Positions 63,794 to 64,000 of a stretch of DNA of 64,000 bases are shown piece after piece. This stretch comes from Dysosmobacter segnis. GTDB taxonomy: Bacteria; Bacillota; Clostridia; Oscillospirales; Oscillospiraceae. The position numbers were made by a program, and so were the translations under genes. The stretch lies in the NCBI RefSeq assembly GCF_014297285.1, contig NZ_JACOQI010000009.1, positions 57,625-121,624 on the forward strand, in the 5' to 3' direction. A model generated the notes under the pieces. It worked only from the letters and a program-made list of their open reading frames with translations, made no database searches and had not been told where the DNA came from. Each line of letters begins with the position of its first letter. Position 1 is the first letter of the stretch.

Positions 63794-64000
63794 AACCTTA
63801 CCACCCCCCAAATCTATTGTGTTATAATGGTTATAGATTTGAAGGGTGGTAAGGTTTATGTCATTTAAAGTAAACAGCAGTCAGCAAATATCTTTCAATG
63901 ACAGTGTATTTTCACTTACTGCTCGCGAAAAAAAGGCACTTGATAATTCATGGGCGAAAATATTTGCGGATGAGATTTTTCCCAATATTGATGAAGAAAG
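63794..64000 (+). mobile_element. Left end of an IS1182-like insertion sequence (partial)
   Basis: The end carries AACCTTACCACCC (63794-63806), paired with GGGTGGTAAGGTT (63844-63856), and AAATCTAT/ATAGATTT inside, with TATAAT in the loop. The paired arm contains the AAGG site before the transposase ATG, so read-through transcripts would hide it. The right end is beyond the window. Confidence 0.7.
63858..64000 (+). CDS. IS1182-family transposase, N-terminal part
   Basis: 47 codons from ATG 63858 to the window edge: MSFKVNSSQQISFNDSVFSL, then TAREKKALDNSWAKIFADEI, then FPNIDEE. This is the characteristic start of IS1182-family transposases in Clostridia. The catalytic DDE region is outside the window. 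The ribosome binding site AAGG is part of the terminal hairpin. Confidence 0.75.
   Translation, partial: MSFKVNSSQQISFNDSVFSLTAREKKALDNSWAKIFADEIFPNIDEE

Overview
The window looks like a chromosomal segment of a gut-type member of the Clostridia (Oscillospiraceae/Ruminococcaceae-like). The evidence is Gram-positive two-component systems, SLH-anchored surface proteins, CD1108/CD1107-type conjugation genes, a rubredoxin/ferredoxin redox locus and strong AGGAGG ribosome binding sites. No rRNA, tRNA or CRISPR array was seen.

Left arm (1-12472). A leftward redox/stress operon (4Fe-4S protein, rubredoxin pseudogene, two DUF2249 proteins) is divergent from a Crp/Fnr regulator. It is followed by a CPBP protease and several small membrane or lipoprotein genes. 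A leftward zinc-uptake operon follows: Fur/Zur-type repressor, small membrane protein, substrate-binding lipoprotein with a ZinT domain nested inside it, ATPase, permease and accessory lipoprotein. It has a consensus promoter overlapped by a 7-1-7 operator.

Integrative and conjugative element (12473-35486). A Tn1549-like ICE is bounded by perfect 24-bp inverted repeats and carries a large serine recombinase at its right end. It encodes ParB, a C5 methyltransferase, ArdA, PcfB, VirD4, Maff2, a VirB6-like protein, a DPPY methyltransferase, an MT-A70 methyltransferase, PrgI, VirB4, an NlpC/P60 hydrolase, DUF4315, DUF4366, Cys-rich proteins, MobC, a relaxase, an AT-rich regulator pair and a sigma-like factor. 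It interrupts a chromosomal gene whose two halves can be rejoined in frame on paper. At least eleven copies of a 23-bp palindrome lie at gene boundaries throughout the element and were not seen outside it. Two copies of a covarying hairpin element, a large gene-free structured region and a candidate oriT are also present.

Right arm (35487-64000). It starts with an ECF sigma/anti-sigma/lipoprotein operon and a truncated SLH protein. IS66 and ribbon-helix-helix remnants come next, then a surface protein of about 3,100 residues split by a one-base frameshift. These are followed by DUF2500, flotillin and DUF975 genes, three OmpR-type two-component systems (one next to the stump of a deleted ABC transporter), a DUF4143 ATPase, a duplicated-domain secreted protein, and the left end of an IS1182-like insertion sequence at the window edge.
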